DNA from: Candidatus Andeanibacterium colombiense
GTDB taxonomy: Bacteria; Pseudomonadota; Alphaproteobacteria; Sphingomonadales; Sphingomonadaceae
Length of the DNA stretch: 64,000 bases
Assembly (NCBI GenBank): GCA_029202985.1
Contig: CP119316.1
Span: 1,798,001 to 1,862,000, forward strand
Direction of reading: 5' to 3'
Below are positions 1 through 8,056 of the stretch, piece after piece; positions within the stretch are counted from its first letter, which is position 1; each line of letters begins with the position of its first letter. A model generated the notes under the pieces. That model saw only the letters and a program-made list of their open reading frames with translations. It did no database searches and was not told the DNA's origin. The translations under genes were made by a program, and so were the position numbers.

Positions 1-1789
1 TCGTTAGGTGCAGCCGATCGAACGCGGTCAGGCGCAGATTCAGATAGGCGCCGGTCTGAACTGTCGCGAATTCCGAGAAACGCTGGACCGGCAGCGGATT
101 GCGTGGCTCCGTATAGAGCAAATCCAGCGGATCGAAGTCGAACACGTCGATCGGGGGGCCAGATAGGCGGATGCTCCCGACCGGACAAGGCGGAGTGGCG
201 CCGCGACAATAGATCGGTGCCCCCGGATAGGGCTGATACGGCGTAGCCGGACTGCCTCCGATGAGCGAGGCATAGCTGGTCAGCCCGGCTCCATCGCTTC
301 GCACCCGGTTGACGCCGAAGGTCACCTCTTGTCGCTGGCCAAAGATCTCGAACGCGCCGGCGAGCGTCGCTTCGGCCGAGAATTGCCTACCCGAGTAGTC
401 GTTGTAGGTTCCGCCCAGAACGGGCCCCAGATGGTTGGTGGGATTGACCGCACCGGTGCTGTAGCCGATCTTGCGCGCGCTCGATTGCCGATTGTGCGTC
501 GCGTTGAACTTGAGCGTCCATTCGTCGCCGAGCTTCTGCTCTACGCTGCCGAAGATCTCGGTCGTGTCGAAATCCCAGCGGTTCCAGGGGAAGACGAAGG
601 AGGTCGAGCGGGGCAATTCGAGATCGTCGCCATTGAGGTAGCGCGGCAGGCCCCCATACCACGGCACACTGTCCTGCCGCGCGTAGCTGATTCCGCCCGT
701 AACGAGGGTGCGCGGCGTGGCGTCGAACTCCGCGATGCCGTAGATCAGCGTCTTGTTGTCCCGTGCGGTATCATAGAAATGACGATTGTCCTGATAGGTC
801 ATCACGAGACGCCCCCGCAGTTTTCCGTCGAGCGCAAGCGGAGAACTCGCGTCCGCGACGACGCGATAGTTCTGCCAACTGCCCGCCTGCGCCTCGATGC
901 TCACCTGCGCATGATCGAATGGCTTCTTGCGCACCAGATTGACCGTGCCCCCGGGGTTTCCATAGCTGCCGAACTGGCCGGCGGCGCCGCGCAGCAGTTC
1001 GACGTGGTCGTAGATCGCCATGTCAATCTGAGGATAGAATCCTTGGCCGATCGCGAAGGAAGTCGATAGCGGCGCTCCGCCGTCTATCTGGATACTGGTC
1101 ACCTCGAAACCGCGGGAATAGAACGTCGTCTCCAAGCTCGTCGCTCCCTGCGCCAGCGAAATGCCAGGCAATTGCGCCATCGCCGTCGTGAAATCCGTCA
1201 CATTCTGCTGCTCCAGCCTTTCGCTGGTGAGCACCGAAATCGACTGCGGCACATCCTTCAGCGCCTGAGGCACCTTGCTCCCGATCGTCAGCGCACCGCT
1301 GGTAAAACTCCCGGTCCCCTCGGTCGCCGTAATGTCCCGCGAGCCGTTGACCCCGTTCACCCCGGCCGTCTGCCCCGCGCCGCCAAAGTAAGGCGAGCCC
1401 TGCACGCCCTCGACGCTGACCACGCCGGTCACGCGCTCGCCGTCCGCGCTTGCGCCGCCGATCGTCGCGGTGTTGCCCGAGAGGCTGCCGCCGAGGCCGG
1501 TGCCCGCGAGGAGGCGCCCGAGCGCTTCCGCGGCGCTCATCCGGCCGCTGACGCCGGCCGACGTGATCCCGTCGACAAGGCTGCTCGAATAGACCAGCTG
1601 GATGCCGGTCTGTGCCGAATAGGCCTGCAGCGCTGCGCTCAGCGGGCCGACGGGGATCGAGAAATTCCGCGCCGCGCTTTCGTCCTGCGCCATCGCCGCG
1701 CCCGGCAGCGCCAGCGCCAGCGGCGCGGCACAGGCCAGCAGCAGTGCGATCCGCCCGCACCGGCGACCGCGCGTTTCCCTGTAGCTCAT
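1..1789 (-). CDS. TonB-dependent transducer receptor A (partial, C-terminus beyond window)
   Basis: The frame is open from an ATG at 1789 to the left edge, about 596 residues, so the end of the barrel is missing. It reads as a signal peptide, an STN signalling domain (about residues 38-105), a TonB-box-like stretch, the near-invariant linker/plug block of this locus, then barrel strands. STN-bearing receptors of this type move a ligand across the outer membrane and also report occupancy to a periplasmic FecR. The loop after LPRST reads SFVFPWNR, so it lacks the CxC motif of some paralogues, and the next external loop has a C-x6-C pair (Y-C-RGATPP-CP). The start is supported by AAGGGGA upstream. 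It lies downstream of sigma A and FecR A in the same orientation. Ligand unknown. Confidence 0.93.
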   Translation of the reverse strand, partial: MSYRETRGRRCGRIALLLACAAPLALALPGAAMAQDESAARNFSIPVGPLSAALQAYSAQTGIQLVYSSSLVDGITSAGVSGRMSAAEALGRLLAGTGLGGSLSGNTATIGGASADGERVTGVVSVEGVQGSPYFGGAGQTAGVNGVNGSRDITATEGTGSFTSGALTIGSKVPQALKDVPQSISVLTSERLEQQNVTDFTTAMAQLPGISLAQGATSLETTFYSRGFEVTSIQIDGGAPLSTSFAIGQGFYPQIDMAIYDHVELLRGAAGQFGSYGNPGGTVNLVRKKPFDHAQVSIEAQAGSWQNYRVVADASSPLALDGKLRGRLVMTYQDNRHFYDTARDNKTLIYGIAEFDATPRTLVTGGISYARQDSVPWYGGLPRYLNGDDLELPRSTSFVFPWNRWDFDTTEIFGSVEQKLGDEWTLKFNATHNRQSSARKIGYSTGAVNPTNHLGPVLGGTYNDYSGRQFSAEATLAGAFEIFGQRQEVTFGVNRVRSDGAGLTSYASLIGGSPATPYQPYPGAPIYCRGATPPCPVGSIRLSGPPIDVFDFDPLDLLYTEPRNPLPVQRFSEFATVQTGAYLNLRLTAFDRLHLT

Positions 1790-1936
1790 AATTTTCCCCT
1801 TGGCTGCAGCAGCCCCCCTCTGGATCCCTCATCCGGGGGGATGTCACAGTAGAGTCATCCGAGATCGGACATGCCTAACCGGTTTAACCGCGCGGCGGGA
1901 AAAATATGGCGGAGCGGGCCGGTTCCGGCGGGATCG

Positions 1937-2914
1937 TCAGTCCGCCGCCCGCACCAGGATCAGCCACGGCAAATGCGTGACCTTCAGCCCCTGGCTGCGC
2001 GCGAGCGTATCGACGCCTTCCTCGGCGCGGCCGGGGAACAGCGTGCCGCTGACCAGGCGGCCGCCGATCGAGCGGTCGGTCAGCACGATGCGGCCGTCGT
2101 AATAGCGGTCAAGTTCTCGCAGCGCCTGGTCGAGCGGGATCTGGTCGAGCACGATGCGCCCGTCCCGCCATGCGAATTCGCCGGTATGGACCGCGCGCAT
2201 ATGCGGCGAGGGGCCATCGAACGAAGCGGCTTCGCCCCCCGCGAGCCGGGTGGTGCGGGCGCCTTGCGCGACATCGACCAGCCCTTCGCTGACCGCTACA
2301 AGCAGGCCCCCCGCCCCGTCGACCGCCCCGTCGCCCCCCCGGTCGACCGCGAACACCGTGCCGACATCGGTGATCGTGGCATCGCCGGCCTCGACCGCGA
2401 GGGGCCGGGCATCGCCATGCGCGGCGGCGAGCGCGACGCGCCCGCGCGCGAGCCGGATTGTGCGGTGGTCATCGTCGAAGGCGAGATCGATCGCGCTGTC
2501 GCTGTCGAGCCACGCGGTGGTGCCGTCGGGCAGGGTCAGGCGGCGGACCTCGCCCGCGGCGGTCGCGTGATCGTGGAAGCCCGGAAACAGCAGCGCGAAG
2601 GCGAGGCCCGCGGCCAGCGCGGTCCCGGCCGCCAGGCGCAGCGGCGCGCGGCGGTATTTGCGCAAGGATGTCCGCGGCAGCTCGGTCCAGACCGCACGCG
2701 CCTGCTCATAGGCGCAGCGGTGCTCCGGATCTTCGGCCAGCCACGCGCGCAGCCGGGCGACATCTTCCGGCGAGGGTTCGCCCGAAGTCAGCCGCTCGAC
2801 CCATTCGGCCGCGGTCGCGGCGATGTCGCCGCGCTGTTCCGGATGCGGCGCTGGCGTCAACGGATCGGCGTGCCCCCTGTGGCGAAAACGGTCTTGGCTA
2901 TGACAGACGAGCAT
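1937..2914 (-). CDS. FecR-family anti-sigma regulator A
   Basis: A protein of 325 residues with the usual FecR order: a cytoplasmic DUF4880-type sigma-binding segment (about residues 34-76, ending in an A-Y-E-Q-A-R-A-V-W helix), one transmembrane helix (about 92-111), a periplasmic FecR beta domain beginning near L-P-D-G-T (about 122-220), and a C-terminal domain resembling the STN fold. Such proteins hold a partner ECF sigma factor and release or activate it when a loaded receptor signals through its STN domain. The ATG at 2914 was chosen because it lies 8 bases after the sigma A stop. The partners are therefore sigma A upstream and receptor A downstream, about 147 bases away. Confidence 0.9.
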   Translation of the reverse strand: MLVCHSQDRFRHRGHADPLTPAPHPEQRGDIAATAAEWVERLTSGEPSPEDVARLRAWLAEDPEHRCAYEQARAVWTELPRTSLRKYRRAPLRLAAGTALAAGLAFALLFPGFHDHATAAGEVRRLTLPDGTTAWLDSDSAIDLAFDDDHRTIRLARGRVALAAAHGDARPLAVEAGDATITDVGTVFAVDRGGDGAVDGAGGLLVAVSEGLVDVAQGARTTRLAGGEAASFDGPSPHMRAVHTGEFAWRDGRIVLDQIPLDQALRELDRYYDGRIVLTDRSIGGRLVSGTLFPGRAEEGVDTLARSQGLKVTHLPWLILVRAAD

Positions 2915-2922
2915 CGAAATGC

Positions 2923-3453
2923 CTAACCGGCGATCTCGTCGTCGCCCAGCGCGCGGGCCAATGCGGCCATCGCGCCGCGCATGTGCTTTTCGACCGCCGT
3001 GTCGGAAATCGCGAGCCGCGCGGCGATCTCGCGGTTGGTCAGCCCGTCGAGCCGGCGCCATGCGAGGATCTGGCGGGTACGTTCGGGCAGGCGCGCGATC
3101 GCGGCATCGACCCGGGCGAGCGCCTCGCTGCCGAGCAGCTGGCGCTCCGGCGTGACTTCGTCGACCGCGGTCCACAGGATCGCGGCATTCGCCTCGCGCA
3201 ACTGCCGGCGGCGCGTCTCCTGCTTCGAGCGGTTGACCGCGAGGTTGCTCGCGATCCGGAACAGGAACGCCCGGGGATTGCCGACCGGGTGGATCGGGGT
3301 CGCCTTCGGAATCGCGAGGAACACATCCTGCACCAGGTCCTCGGCAGTCTGGCGGCAGCGCAGCTGGCGGGTGAGGTAGAGCAGCAGGCGCTCGCGGTTG
3401 TCCGTATAGGCCGCTTCCAGCTCGCCCGTGCCGTCGAGCGTCGCACCGGTCAC
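2923..3453 (-). CDS. FecI-family ECF sigma factor A
   Basis: A protein of 176 residues carrying sigma region 2 (LRCRQTAEDLVQDVFLAI, then NPRAFLFRIASNLAVN) and region 4 (LPERTRQILAWRRLDGLTNR, followed by an EIAARL helix-turn-helix). The size and lack of other domains match FecI-type extracytoplasmic-function sigma factors, which direct RNA polymerase to a receptor promoter. The start is a GTG preceded by GGAAG. The gene has an unusually long leader: the shared TTGC-N19-CGTT element ends about 103 bases upstream. It is followed by FecR A after 8 bases, so the two are almost certainly cotranscribed. Confidence 0.9.
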   Translation of the reverse strand: MTGATLDGTGELEAAYTDNRERLLLYLTRQLRCRQTAEDLVQDVFLAIPKATPIHPVGNPRAFLFRIASNLAVNRSKQETRRRQLREANAAILWTAVDEVTPERQLLGSEALARVDAAIARLPERTRQILAWRRLDGLTNREIAARLAISDTAVEKHMRGAMAALARALGDDEIAG

Positions 3454-3556
3454 CGCGGCTTCCGCCCGATGGTCCGGTTCGTCTCACTCAGGCTGGAACG
3501 GCTTGATGAACCGGGCACTCGACCCCCTGGAATTCGTACTTCCCTCTGGTGATGCG

Positions 3557-3583
3557 AACGAGTGATGCGCGCGATTGTAGCAA
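3557..3583 (-). promoter_or_regulatory. Shared CGTT-type promoter element upstream of sigma A
   Basis: On the minus strand TTGCTACA is followed by CGTT with 23 bases from first T to the C, the spacing seen at 11 other genes of the window. The block before CGTT (TCACT) is the same as at the exbB site. Confidence 0.7.
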
Positions 3584-3607
3584 TCCCCGCGCACCGGGAT
3601 GGGACGG

Positions 3608-4186
3608 TCAGCCCCGCGCGGCGAAGCAATCGCCCACCACGGAATCGTCGCCCAAGGCCTGCACCCTGCGGCGGCAATGCAGCAGAGCGCGCAGCACGTA
3701 TTTCTCGACCAGGCTTTTCGAGACGCCGAGCTCGGCCGCGATCTCGGCGTGGGTCATCCCCTGCACCCGCGAAAGCACCAGGATCGTGCGGACCTTGGGC
3801 GGCAGTTCGGCCAGCGCCTCCTCGATCAGCTCCAGCTCGCTGCGCGCCATAGCGCCGCGTTCCGGGCCGGGCTCGACATCGTCGAACAGATGCGCGCTCT
3901 CGCGCAGGATCTCGGCGCGCCGGCCTTCGACGCGGATGTGATCGAGCGCATGGTTGGAGGCGACGCGGAACAGATAGCGGCGCGCCTCGCCGATGGTGCC
4001 GCTGAAATCGGTCGCCCGCGCGAGCTTGAGATAGACCTCGCTCGCCATGTCGCCGGCGAGCTGCGGACACGTGACGCGGCGGCGGAGGAACCGTTCGAGC
4101 TGCGGGCGCAGTTCGACGAAGATCCGGCCGAGCCCGGTGGGGCCGGTTATATCCGCGCTGGCGGCGCCGGTGTTGCTTATCGCCAT
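3608..4186 (-). CDS. Orphan FecI-family ECF sigma factor
   Basis: A protein of 192 residues with region 2 (LAGDMASEVYLKLARATDF, ARRYLFRVASNHALDHIRVE) and region 4 (LPPKVRTILVLSRVQGMTHA, then EIAAELGVSKSLVEKYV). The ATG at 4186 has a strong GAGGAGGA ribosome site. The next gene downstream is sigma A with its own promoter, and no FecR or receptor belongs to this gene, so it is an orphan. It resembles the receptor-less sigma at 9072-9614 in its region 4 (GVSKSLV-KYVL-ALL-CR in both). It carries the shared CGTT promoter and could be a hub sigma factor for that regulon, which is a hypothesis only. Confidence 0.88.
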   Translation of the reverse strand: MAISNTGAASADITGPTGLGRIFVELRPQLERFLRRRVTCPQLAGDMASEVYLKLARATDFSGTIGEARRYLFRVASNHALDHIRVEGRRAEILRESAHLFDDVEPGPERGAMARSELELIEEALAELPPKVRTILVLSRVQGMTHAEIAAELGVSKSLVEKYVLRALLHCRRRVQALGDDSVVGDCFAARG

Positions 4187-4207
4187 GTCGCATTCCTCCT
4201 CTCTGGG

Positions 4208-4234
4208 AACGAGCGAGCCGCCGCCGTGAAGCAA
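4208..4234 (-). promoter_or_regulatory. Shared CGTT-type promoter element upstream of orphan sigma
   Basis: Minus-strand TTGCTTCA and CGCTCGTT at the same 23-base start-to-start spacing as the other sites. The CGTT ends 21 bases before the ATG at 4186. Confidence 0.7.
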
Positions 4235-4253
4235 ATCGTTCCGCCGCAAGTGC

Positions 4254-4499
4254 TCATTCGCTCGCGCCGCCCGGCCGCGCGAGCGCGAGCAGCACCCGGA
4301 CCAGCAGCAGCCTGACCTCGTCTTCCGCCATGCCCAGTTCGCGCGCGATCTCGGCGTGGCTCTTCGCCTGCAGGCGGCTGAGGATCAGTATCCGCCGCTC
4401 CACGGGCTTCAACCCGCGCACCGCCATATCCAGCCGCGCCGCCTCGCCCGGCGGCAGGCGCACGGGTGCATCTTCACCGATGAAAGGGCCGCTGCTCAT
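4254..4499 (-). CDS. Small protein with only a sigma-70 region 4-like domain
   Basis: A protein of 81 residues. Residues about 25-75 match a sigma region 4 helix-turn-helix (GLKPVERRILILSRLQAKSH, then AEIARELGMAEDEV), but no region 2 precedes it. It cannot be a complete sigma factor. It could be a truncated relict, an anti-sigma or co-sigma subunit, or a small DNA-binding regulator. It starts 15 bases after the end of the DUF6356-like gene, which suggests a two-gene operon, and it lies next to the orphan sigma gene. Compact size and intact codon use argue against random decay. Confidence 0.7.
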   Translation of the reverse strand: MSSGPFIGEDAPVRLPPGEAARLDMAVRGLKPVERRILILSRLQAKSHAEIARELGMAEDEVRLLLVRVLLALARPGGASE

Positions 4500-4514
4500 C
4501 CTAGGCTGCGGCGA

Positions 4515-4766
4515 TCATTCCGCCGGCACTTCGGCCGGAGGCCCGGCCTCGAGCCCCGAAGCGGAGCGGTTGACCACCATCCGGTCGTGCAGGCGATGGA
4601 TGATGGTGCTGCCGGTGCGTTCGAACAGGAACGGAAACAGCGCGTGGATGAAGCAGGCGAGGCACGCTGCCAGCATCGCGCCGGCGAAACCGCAGGCGTG
4701 GCGCAGATGCGCCAGGTAGCTTTCCCCCACACTCGCCGGATGGCTTCCGAACAATCTCCACCACAT
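4515..4766 (-). CDS. Small membrane protein, DUF6356-like
   Basis: A protein of 83 residues starting MWWRLFGSHPASVGESYLAH, with one hydrophobic helix (about residues 24-48, GFAGAMLAACLACFIHALFP) and the ending FERTGS followed by LHDRMVVNR. This pattern resembles a short inner-membrane family common in sphingomonads (recalled as DUF6356), with no function known to me. The start was set at the second ATG, 4766, because GGAGG lies five bases before it; the first ATG (4778) overlaps that ribosome site. It precedes the sigma-4-only gene by 15 bases. Confidence 0.7.
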   Translation of the reverse strand: MWWRLFGSHPASVGESYLAHLRHACGFAGAMLAACLACFIHALFPFLFERTGSTIIHRLHDRMVVNRSASGLEAGPPAEVPAE

Positions 4767-4806
4767 CGGCGCCTCCATCCCGAGAAAGAAGGGAGTGTGG
4801 TTGCGA

Positions 4807-4833
4807 TTGCGATCAAATGCCTTGCAAATCGTT
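4807..4833 (+). promoter_or_regulatory. Shared CGTT-type promoter element upstream of Lrp regulator
   Basis: Plus-strand TTGCGATC and AATCGTT with the same 23-base spacing as the sites upstream of the sigma genes. CGTT ends 44 bases before the proposed GTG start. Confidence 0.65.
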
Positions 4834-4877
4834 TCTCAACCAAACGCCCAGACACAATCTTCATTTCGGAAATCGCC

Positions 4878-5351
4878 GTGCCGCGCAAAAATCTTGATTC
4901 AATCGACCGCAAGATACTGCGAATCTTGCAGGCCGACGCAACCTTGTCACTCGACCGTATCGCCGAGGTCGCGAACCTCTCGGCCACCGCCTGCTGGCGG
5001 CGGATCCGCCGGATGGAAGAAGATGGGGTGATCGAGGCGCGCGTAACACTGCTGTCGCAGCGCGCGCTCGGGCTCGCGCTGACCGGATATGTGATGATCC
5101 GGACCGACAACCACAGCGACGAGTGGCTCGAGCGGTTCGCTGCCCTGATCCAGTCGATGGAAGAGATCGTCGAATTCCACCGGATGACCGGCGACGTCGA
5201 TTATCTGCTGAAGATCGTCGCGCCCGACTTGGAGAGCTACGACCAGCTCTATCGCAAGTTCATCCGCATCCCGGGCATCCGGGACGTGAGCGCGAGCTTT
5301 TCGATGGAGCGGATCAAGGGCACCACCGCCCTCCCGCTCGTCTTCAGTTAG
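4878..5351 (+). CDS. Lrp/AsnC-family transcriptional regulator
   Basis: A protein of 157 residues. The N-terminal AsnC-type helix-turn-helix reads LDSIDRKILRILQADATLSL then RIAEVANLSATACWRRIRRM, and the C-terminal half is a RAM (AsnC_trans_reg) domain (GYVMIRTDN, HRMTGDVDYLLKIVAPD, GIRDVSASFSMERIKGTTAL). Family members bind amino acids and control amino acid or peptide metabolism. The GTG at 4878 gives the family's normal length; longer in-frame extensions upstream would run through the promoter region. It is divergent from the DUF6356-like gene. A CGTT-type element shared with the TonB and sigma genes lies upstream. Confidence 0.9.
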   Translation: MPRKNLDSIDRKILRILQADATLSLDRIAEVANLSATACWRRIRRMEEDGVIEARVTLLSQRALGLALTGYVMIRTDNHSDEWLERFAALIQSMEEIVEFHRMTGDVDYLLKIVAPDLESYDQLYRKFIRIPGIRDVSASFSMERIKGTTALPLVFS

Positions 5352-5363
5352 GCGATCCTCCGG

Positions 5364-5678
5364 TCAGTTGCCGGAGTGCTCTTCCTCATAGGCCTTGGCC
5401 TTGGTGATGAAATCATTCAAATCGGTGATCATCCCGTTGGTCTTCTGCGCCGCCGCCTGCGCGGTCTGGAGCGACTGCTCCGCCAGGCTGCGCTGCGCGG
5501 TGATCGCCTTCGACATGCAGTCGATATAATCCTGCGCCTGCTTCATCTGCGAAGACATCACGGTGGGCGTCACCGTCGGGCTGTTGATGAACACCGGCTT
5601 CGAACAGGTTGCGTCGGCCGCCGCCGCGGGCAACGGTTCGGCGGCAGCAGCGGCCGCGAGAATAATCGTCAGGATCAT
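5364..5678 (-). CDS. Small exported alpha-helical protein in the tonB operon
   Basis: A protein of 104 residues with an N-terminal hydrophobic export signal (about 1-21) and two cysteines (near residues 25 and 54) in a helical, glutamine- and alanine-rich body that may form a coiled coil (about 45-100). I do not recognise a characterised family. It follows tonB by 32 bases on the same strand, so it is probably the last gene of the exbB-exbD-tonB operon and may act in the periplasm with the TonB complex. That role is inferred from position only. Confidence 0.7.
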   Translation of the reverse strand: MILTIILAAAAAAEPLPAAAADATCSKPVFINSPTVTPTVMSSQMKQAQDYIDCMSKAITAQRSLAEQSLQTAQAAAQKTNGMITDLNDFITKAKAYEEEHSGN

Positions 5679-5710
5679 GTGTTCGATATCCGCCTGTGGT
5701 CTGCCGCTGA

Positions 5711-6622
5711 TCAGCGGCGCTTTTTAACGAAGTACTGGATCGGCACGACCCGTACGATCTGATCGCCGACGACGCTCGCGGGTGGGACAGGATAGGGGCT
5801 TGCCCGCTTCGCGAGGGCGAGGGTCTCGCTATCGAGCACGCTGAAACCGCTGCCGGTCTTGATCGAGGACGAGATCATCCGGCCCTTGCGATCCATCACC
5901 AGGCGCAGATAGACGACACCCTGCTGGCCGGCGCTCTGCGCCTGCGCCGGATAGCGCTTGTTGCGCTCGAGCCGCGCGAGCAGCTGCCCTTCCCAGGCCT
6001 GCGCTGCGTCGGACGGCGGGGCCGCGTTGCTGCCTTCGACCGGCGCTTCGCTCTTGTCCTTGGGCGGCGCCGGAACCGATTGGGGAGCGGTGGTCTGCCG
6101 CGCTTCCTTGGCCACCACCTGCGAATCCTGCGGCTTGATCTCCTGCTTCACCGGCAGAGCGAAATCGGGCTTCAGCGATGAATCCACCTGCGGCGGCGGA
6201 TCGAATTTCATCCGATCGAGCGGCTTGGGCTTGGGCGCCGCCTCGACTTGTTGCGGACCCGGCGGAATCTCGCTTGTCGGCACCGGCGGCGAGGCTGGCA
6301 TCACCGACAGTTCGACCACCATCGCGGCGGGCGGCGGGGCTTCGTCATGATGGCCGAACGACCAATTGACCAGCAGCGCCCCGGCGATCAGGCCATGCAG
6401 CCCCAGCGAAGCCGCCATCGCCCAGGGCAGGCGCTTCGGATTGGTGAGCACCGGCATCTCGAAGGTTTCGGCTTGCCGTTCGGCATCCGAAAGACGGGAG
6501 GCAGGGCGTATCTCGGGCATTGGCTTGTTCATGTGTGATGCACCGCTGGACTTCGGAATGGGCGGCAAATCCCGTGCAATAATTGCCTTCTGCAACATCG
6601 AACCGGATACAGCCGTGGTCAT
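5711..6622 (-). CDS. tonB: TonB energy-transducing protein
   Basis: A protein of 303 residues. A cytoplasmic lead of about 64 residues is followed by a transmembrane helix (about 65-89) with the S-x3-H pattern typical of TonB (ASLGLHGLIAG). A proline- and lysine-rich periplasmic spacer follows (about 94-200, with PKPKPLD and VPAPPKDKSEAP), then a C-terminal TonB domain (about 215-303; RYPAQAQSAGQQGVVYLRLV). It passes proton-motive force from ExbBD to outer-membrane receptors. The ATG at 6622 lies five bases after the exbD stop; an internal ATG at 6532 is possible but has no ribosome site. This is the only TonB in the window and could serve all ten receptors. Confidence 0.92.
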   Translation of the reverse strand: MTTAVSGSMLQKAIIARDLPPIPKSSGASHMNKPMPEIRPASRLSDAERQAETFEMPVLTNPKRLPWAMAASLGLHGLIAGALLVNWSFGHHDEAPPPAAMVVELSVMPASPPVPTSEIPPGPQQVEAAPKPKPLDRMKFDPPPQVDSSLKPDFALPVKQEIKPQDSQVVAKEARQTTAPQSVPAPPKDKSEAPVEGSNAAPPSDAAQAWEGQLLARLERNKRYPAQAQSAGQQGVVYLRLVMDRKGRMISSSIKTGSGFSVLDSETLALAKRASPYPVPPASVVGDQIVRVVPIQYFVKKRR

Positions 6623-6627
6623 TCCGT

Positions 6628-7050
6628 CTAGCCCCCCGTACCGTCGTCGGTCACAAGACCGACCTTGAGAAATCCTGCTTTGCGCATCTCGTCCATCAGG
6701 CCCATCAGATCGCCGTAAGGAACGTTCTTGTCCGCGCGCAGCAGGATGCGTGCCTGCTTGTCGCCCTTGGTCGCCCGCTCCAGCTCTGGCCCCAGCGCGC
6801 CGCGGTCGATCTGGCGATCTCCCAGCGACAGCTTGAGGTCGCTCTGCAGGCTGAGGAAGATCGGTTCGGTCTGCTCGGGCGGGGTTTCGGTGGTCGAAAC
6901 CGGCAGATCGAGCGGGACGGTGACGGTCGCGAGCGGCGCGGCGATCATGAAGATGATCAGGAGAACCAGCATCACGTCGATAAACGGCGTGATGTTGATG
7001 TCACTCATCTCATCCATTTCGTCGCTGTCGCTGCCAAGCTTGATGGACAT
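6628..7050 (-). CDS. exbD: ExbD/TolR-family biopolymer transport protein
   Basis: A protein of 140 residues with a short acidic cytoplasmic lead, then MSDINITPFIDVMLVLLIIF, the ExbD/TolR transmembrane segment (about residues 15-40) with the conserved membrane aspartate of the proton channel (D in FID). A periplasmic domain follows with LRADKNVPYGDLMGLMD. Together with ExbB it forms the inner-membrane motor for TonB. It sits between exbB and tonB with gaps of 29 and 5 bases, a standard operon arrangement. Confidence 0.94.
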   Translation of the reverse strand: MSIKLGSDSDEMDEMSDINITPFIDVMLVLLIIFMIAAPLATVTVPLDLPVSTTETPPEQTEPIFLSLQSDLKLSLGDRQIDRGALGPELERATKGDKQARILLRADKNVPYGDLMGLMDEMRKAGFLKVGLVTDDGTGG

Positions 7051-7079
7051 TCCGCTGTCTCCTTGCCCGGCCCGCTATC

Positions 7080-7859
7080 TCAGACCGCGACCTTGAGGTG
7101 GCTGACTTGCGCATGCTCCACCTCGCGGCTTACGAGACAGGCAACCCGCGCGGTCATGTTGTGGAGATAGCGGCGGAAGACCGCCATCTTGCGCGAGAAT
7201 ACGTTGTACAGCAGCACCGCGGGGACCGCCGCGACCAGGCCAAGCGCGGTGGCCAGCAGGGCCTCGGCGATGCCGGGCGCGACGACGGCGAGATTGGTCG
7301 TCTGCGCCTGCGAGATGCCGATGAAGCTGTTCATGATGCCCCAGACCGTCCCGAACAGGCCGATGAAGGGAGCGGTCGCGCCAATCGACGCAAGCACGCT
7401 GAAGCCGGATCGCATCGACTGGATCGCATCGGTCTCAAGCGCCGCGAGGCGGACCGAGACGCGATCGGTCATCGCATCGCTCGAACGGGTGTTGGAAAGA
7501 TCGAGGCTGTCGGCGATCTCTTCCCTGACGATCCCGACGATGGCGACGCTGACACCGCAGGAAAGCGGCCCGACCCCGTCGAGAAGCTTCGCTGCCGCGA
7601 GCTTTTTCTGATCGGCTTCCATCGCCCGCATAGCCTTCCGGAATTCTACGTATTTGGCAATGCAGATTCCCCAGGTCGTGATCGATGCGCCGAGCAGGAT
7701 CAGCATCACCAGCTTCACCACCCAATCGGCGTTCAGGAACATCGACCATGCAGTCATTCGCGCCGGCGTGATCGGCTCGGCCGCCGCTGCGGCGGCGATC
7801 GCCGGCGCGGAGAGAAACGCAGTCATCAGGAGGGCAGGCACGGTCAGGTATCGGCGCAT
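7080..7859 (-). CDS. exbB: ExbB/TolQ-family biopolymer transport protein
   Basis: A protein of 259 residues with a cleavable-looking N-terminal signal (MRRYLTVPALLMTAFLSAPA), then three transmembrane segments, the last two in the diagnostic MotA/TolQ/ExbB block (GATAPFIGLFGTVWGIMNSF; LATALGLVAAVPAVLLYNVF). It forms the pentameric proton channel that powers TonB. The start at 7859 has TGAGG upstream and lies 57 bases after the CGTT element. An upstream ATG at 7910 would lie only six bases after that element and has no ribosome site. Confidence 0.93.
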   Translation of the reverse strand: MRRYLTVPALLMTAFLSAPAIAAAAAAEPITPARMTAWSMFLNADWVVKLVMLILLGASITTWGICIAKYVEFRKAMRAMEADQKKLAAAKLLDGVGPLSCGVSVAIVGIVREEIADSLDLSNTRSSDAMTDRVSVRLAALETDAIQSMRSGFSVLASIGATAPFIGLFGTVWGIMNSFIGISQAQTTNLAVVAPGIAEALLATALGLVAAVPAVLLYNVFSRKMAVFRRYLHNMTARVACLVSREVEHAQVSHLKVAV

Positions 7860-7916
7860 GTCTTCAAACCTCAGCCAGGTCCGAACTCTCGCCCGGATCG
7901 CTTCATTCAAGTTTCA

Positions 7917-7943
7917 AACGAGTGACGGAATTCGGAATCGCAA
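7917..7943 (-). promoter_or_regulatory. Shared CGTT-type promoter element upstream of exbB-exbD-tonB
   Basis: Minus-strand TTGCGATTCC and TCACTCGTT at the 23-base spacing. The TTGCGATT box is the same as at the ABC transporter site, and TCACTCGTT matches the sigma A site. Confidence 0.75.
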
Positions 7944-8056
7944 CCAGATTGAAAGAATTCGCATGGTCGGCCCGGGGGATGCGACGAACGGCCGAGATCA
8001 AGTTCACGCGGGCTTAAAATGCGCGTGAAATCAATACTTTCGACGGATCGAACGCT

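Noticed and set aside
329..1069. Long open frames on the strand opposite the receptors (also 14443, 28811, 32385, 36432, 37914, 50974 and others)
   Set aside because: They are antisense shadows produced by high-GC codon bias; their translations lack family motifs, while the opposite strand gives full receptor proteins.
1..1789. Receptor A as a frameshifted pseudogene
   Set aside because: The correct minus-strand frame is open from the ATG at 1789 to the window edge and aligns with the other receptors; it merely lacks its end.
1850..1925. CCGGTTAGGCAT occurring both near 1875 and near 2925 as a promoter motif
   Set aside because: One copy is the end of sigma A coding sequence, and no -10 box at the standard distance follows either; probably coincidence.
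1937..3487. One long minus-strand frame joining sigma A and FecR A regions
   Set aside because: Its first 190 residues are an out-of-frame, arginine-rich shadow of the sigma gene. The real FecR starts at 2914.
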